Shown here: in pieces, positions 5,993 through 6,461 of the stretch
How the letters are laid out: every line of letters starts with the position of its first letter
Numbering within the stretch: position 1 is the stretch's first letter
From: Elusimicrobiales bacterium
GTDB taxonomy: Bacteria; Elusimicrobiota; Elusimicrobia; Elusimicrobiales; Elusimicrobiaceae
Assembly (NCBI GenBank): GCA_030540535.1
Contig: JAUNWB010000079.1
Span: 1-6,461, forward strand
DNA: 6,461 bases
Reading direction: 5' to 3'
The notes under the pieces: generated by a model
The model's database searches: none
The model's input: the letters and a program-made list of their open reading frames with translations, nothing else
What the model was told of the DNA's origin: nothing
Position numbers and translations under genes: made by a program

Positions 5993-6461
5993 TTTTCTTC
6001 TCCAAAAACAGCGTTTAGTCCGTATTCAATACGTACATCCAGCAGGTTTTCATCCCCCACAATTTGTTTCAGCGGGGCTGTAGTAAACGATACGGAAGAC
6101 GGACCGACGCGTTCCAGCAGTCCCATAAAAATTTGGGGGAATATAACCGGCAAGGCCAGCGAAGCCATTAACGCGGGCAACGGCTGGTTTTTAAGCGCGG
6201 GGTGGATATCGGCGCGGTGTAGTTCGTGAAGTAAAAGCGCAGCATGCTGCGTGAAATTTTTGGTTAAAAAATGAAGCATTTTTCTGTCGCCGGATAACAC
6301 GTCGCCCAATAACGAAGATAAAAACATGCGGTGGCTGCCCGCAAAGCGGTGTAAGGCAAGTAAAATGGTTTTTACGTTTTCCCGCGGCGTCATATCCGGC
6401 GAAATACGCGGCGTAATGTCGGCGAGCATTTGCTGATAAACGGCAGTAAGCAGGTGTTGGT
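5989..6461 (-). CDS. TetR-family transcriptional regulator, C-terminal part (5' end outside window)
   Basis: This is probably the operon's ligand-responsive repressor. The frame has an ATG at 6427-6429, but it stays open to the window edge, and the ten preceding residues (QHLLTAVYQQ) resemble the stretch that follows the helix-turn-helix of TetR proteins, where a 'phe-x-lys/asn-lys-x-x-leu-leu' segment leads into helix 4. There is no Shine-Dalgarno sequence before that ATG. I therefore read the ATG as internal and the DNA-binding domain as lying beyond the right edge. The 156 visible residues are mostly helical with a hydrophobic core, as expected for a ligand-binding and dimerisation domain. 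The gene ends with TGA overlapping the start of the outer-membrane factor (ATGA). A TetR gene (cecR) also heads the E. coli ybhGFSR operon, which supports the role by context. The ligand is unknown, and family assignment of the C-terminal domain alone is moderate. Confidence 0.8.
   Translation of the reverse strand, partial: QHLLTAVYQQMLADITPRISPDMTPRENVKTILLALHRFAGSHRMFLSSLLGDVLSGDRKMLHFLTKNFTQHAALLLHELHRADIHPALKNQPLPALMASLALPVIFPQIFMGLLERVGPSSVSFTTAPLKQIVGDENLLDVRIEYGLNAVFGEEK
5997..6003 (-). promoter_or_regulatory. Ribosome binding site of the outer-membrane factor gene
   Basis: GGAGAAG on the minus strand, four bases before the ATG at 5990-5992 (seven bases counted from GGAG). It lies inside the end of the regulator gene and fixes the start that gives a proper signal peptide. 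Confidence 0.75.

Larger units (their letters stand above)
85..6461 (-). other. Seven-gene overlapping operon for a self-contained tripartite ABC exporter
   Basis: All seven genes run the same way and each adjacent pair overlaps. The junctions are ATGA at 5989-5992, 4652-4655, 3223-3226, 2309-2312 and 1197-1200, and TAATG around 3930. The order is regulator, outer-membrane factor, adaptor, ATPase 1, ATPase 2, permease, permease. No promoter or terminator can sit between the genes, so a single transcript starting beyond the right edge is expected. The contents are enough for a complete pump from cytoplasm to outside, plus its control gene. Confidence 0.92.

Noticed and set aside
1..6461. Mobile elements, CRISPR arrays, tRNA or rRNA genes, riboswitches
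   Set aside because: The window is almost wholly coding on one strand; no repeat arrays, transposase motifs, or RNA gene signatures were seen.

Overview
The window holds one tightly packed minus-strand operon encoding what looks like a complete tripartite ABC exporter of the YbhGFSR type, together with its TetR-family regulator. The outer-membrane efflux protein with a signal peptide and the periplasmic adaptor point to a diderm (Gram-negative) bacterium. Base composition looks balanced (roughly half G+C by eye, not counted). The sequence does not fix the phylum. The packing and codon style would fit a gut-type lineage such as Elusimicrobiota, but that is a guess.

Layout, in order of transcription (right to left): the C-terminal part of a TetR-family regulator, cut by the right edge (5989-6461); a TolC-like outer-membrane factor (4652-5992); a short HlyD/YbhG-type membrane-fusion adaptor (3930-4655); ABC ATPase 1 (3223-3930); ABC ATPase 2 (2309-3226); an ABC-2 permease (1197-2312); and a second ABC-2 permease (85-1200). 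Each neighbouring pair overlaps: five of the six junctions are ATGA (4 bases) and one is TAATG (1 base), so the operon has no internal intergenic DNA. Bases 1-84 are A+T-rich and lie downstream of the last gene. No convincing terminator was seen there. The promoter and operator must lie beyond the right edge.

How it works (family knowledge plus inference): the two ATPases should pair as a heterodimer under the two permeases in the inner membrane. The adaptor would bridge the periplasm to the TolC-like trimer, and the regulator would repress the operon until it binds a ligand. In E. coli the same function is encoded by cecR-ybhG-ybhF-ybhS-ybhR, where YbhF is one fused double ATPase and no outer-membrane gene is included. 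Here the ATPase is two genes and the outer-membrane factor is built in. The substrate cannot be read from the sequence; drugs or other toxic amphiphiles are the family expectation.

The most interesting detail is in the ATPases. ATPase 1 has Ser in place of the H-loop His, and ATPase 2 has Ser in place of the D-loop Asp. In a heterodimer both changes would fall in the same composite ATP site, suggesting one degenerate and one catalytic site. Overall this is a variant of a known exporter class, not a wholly new system.
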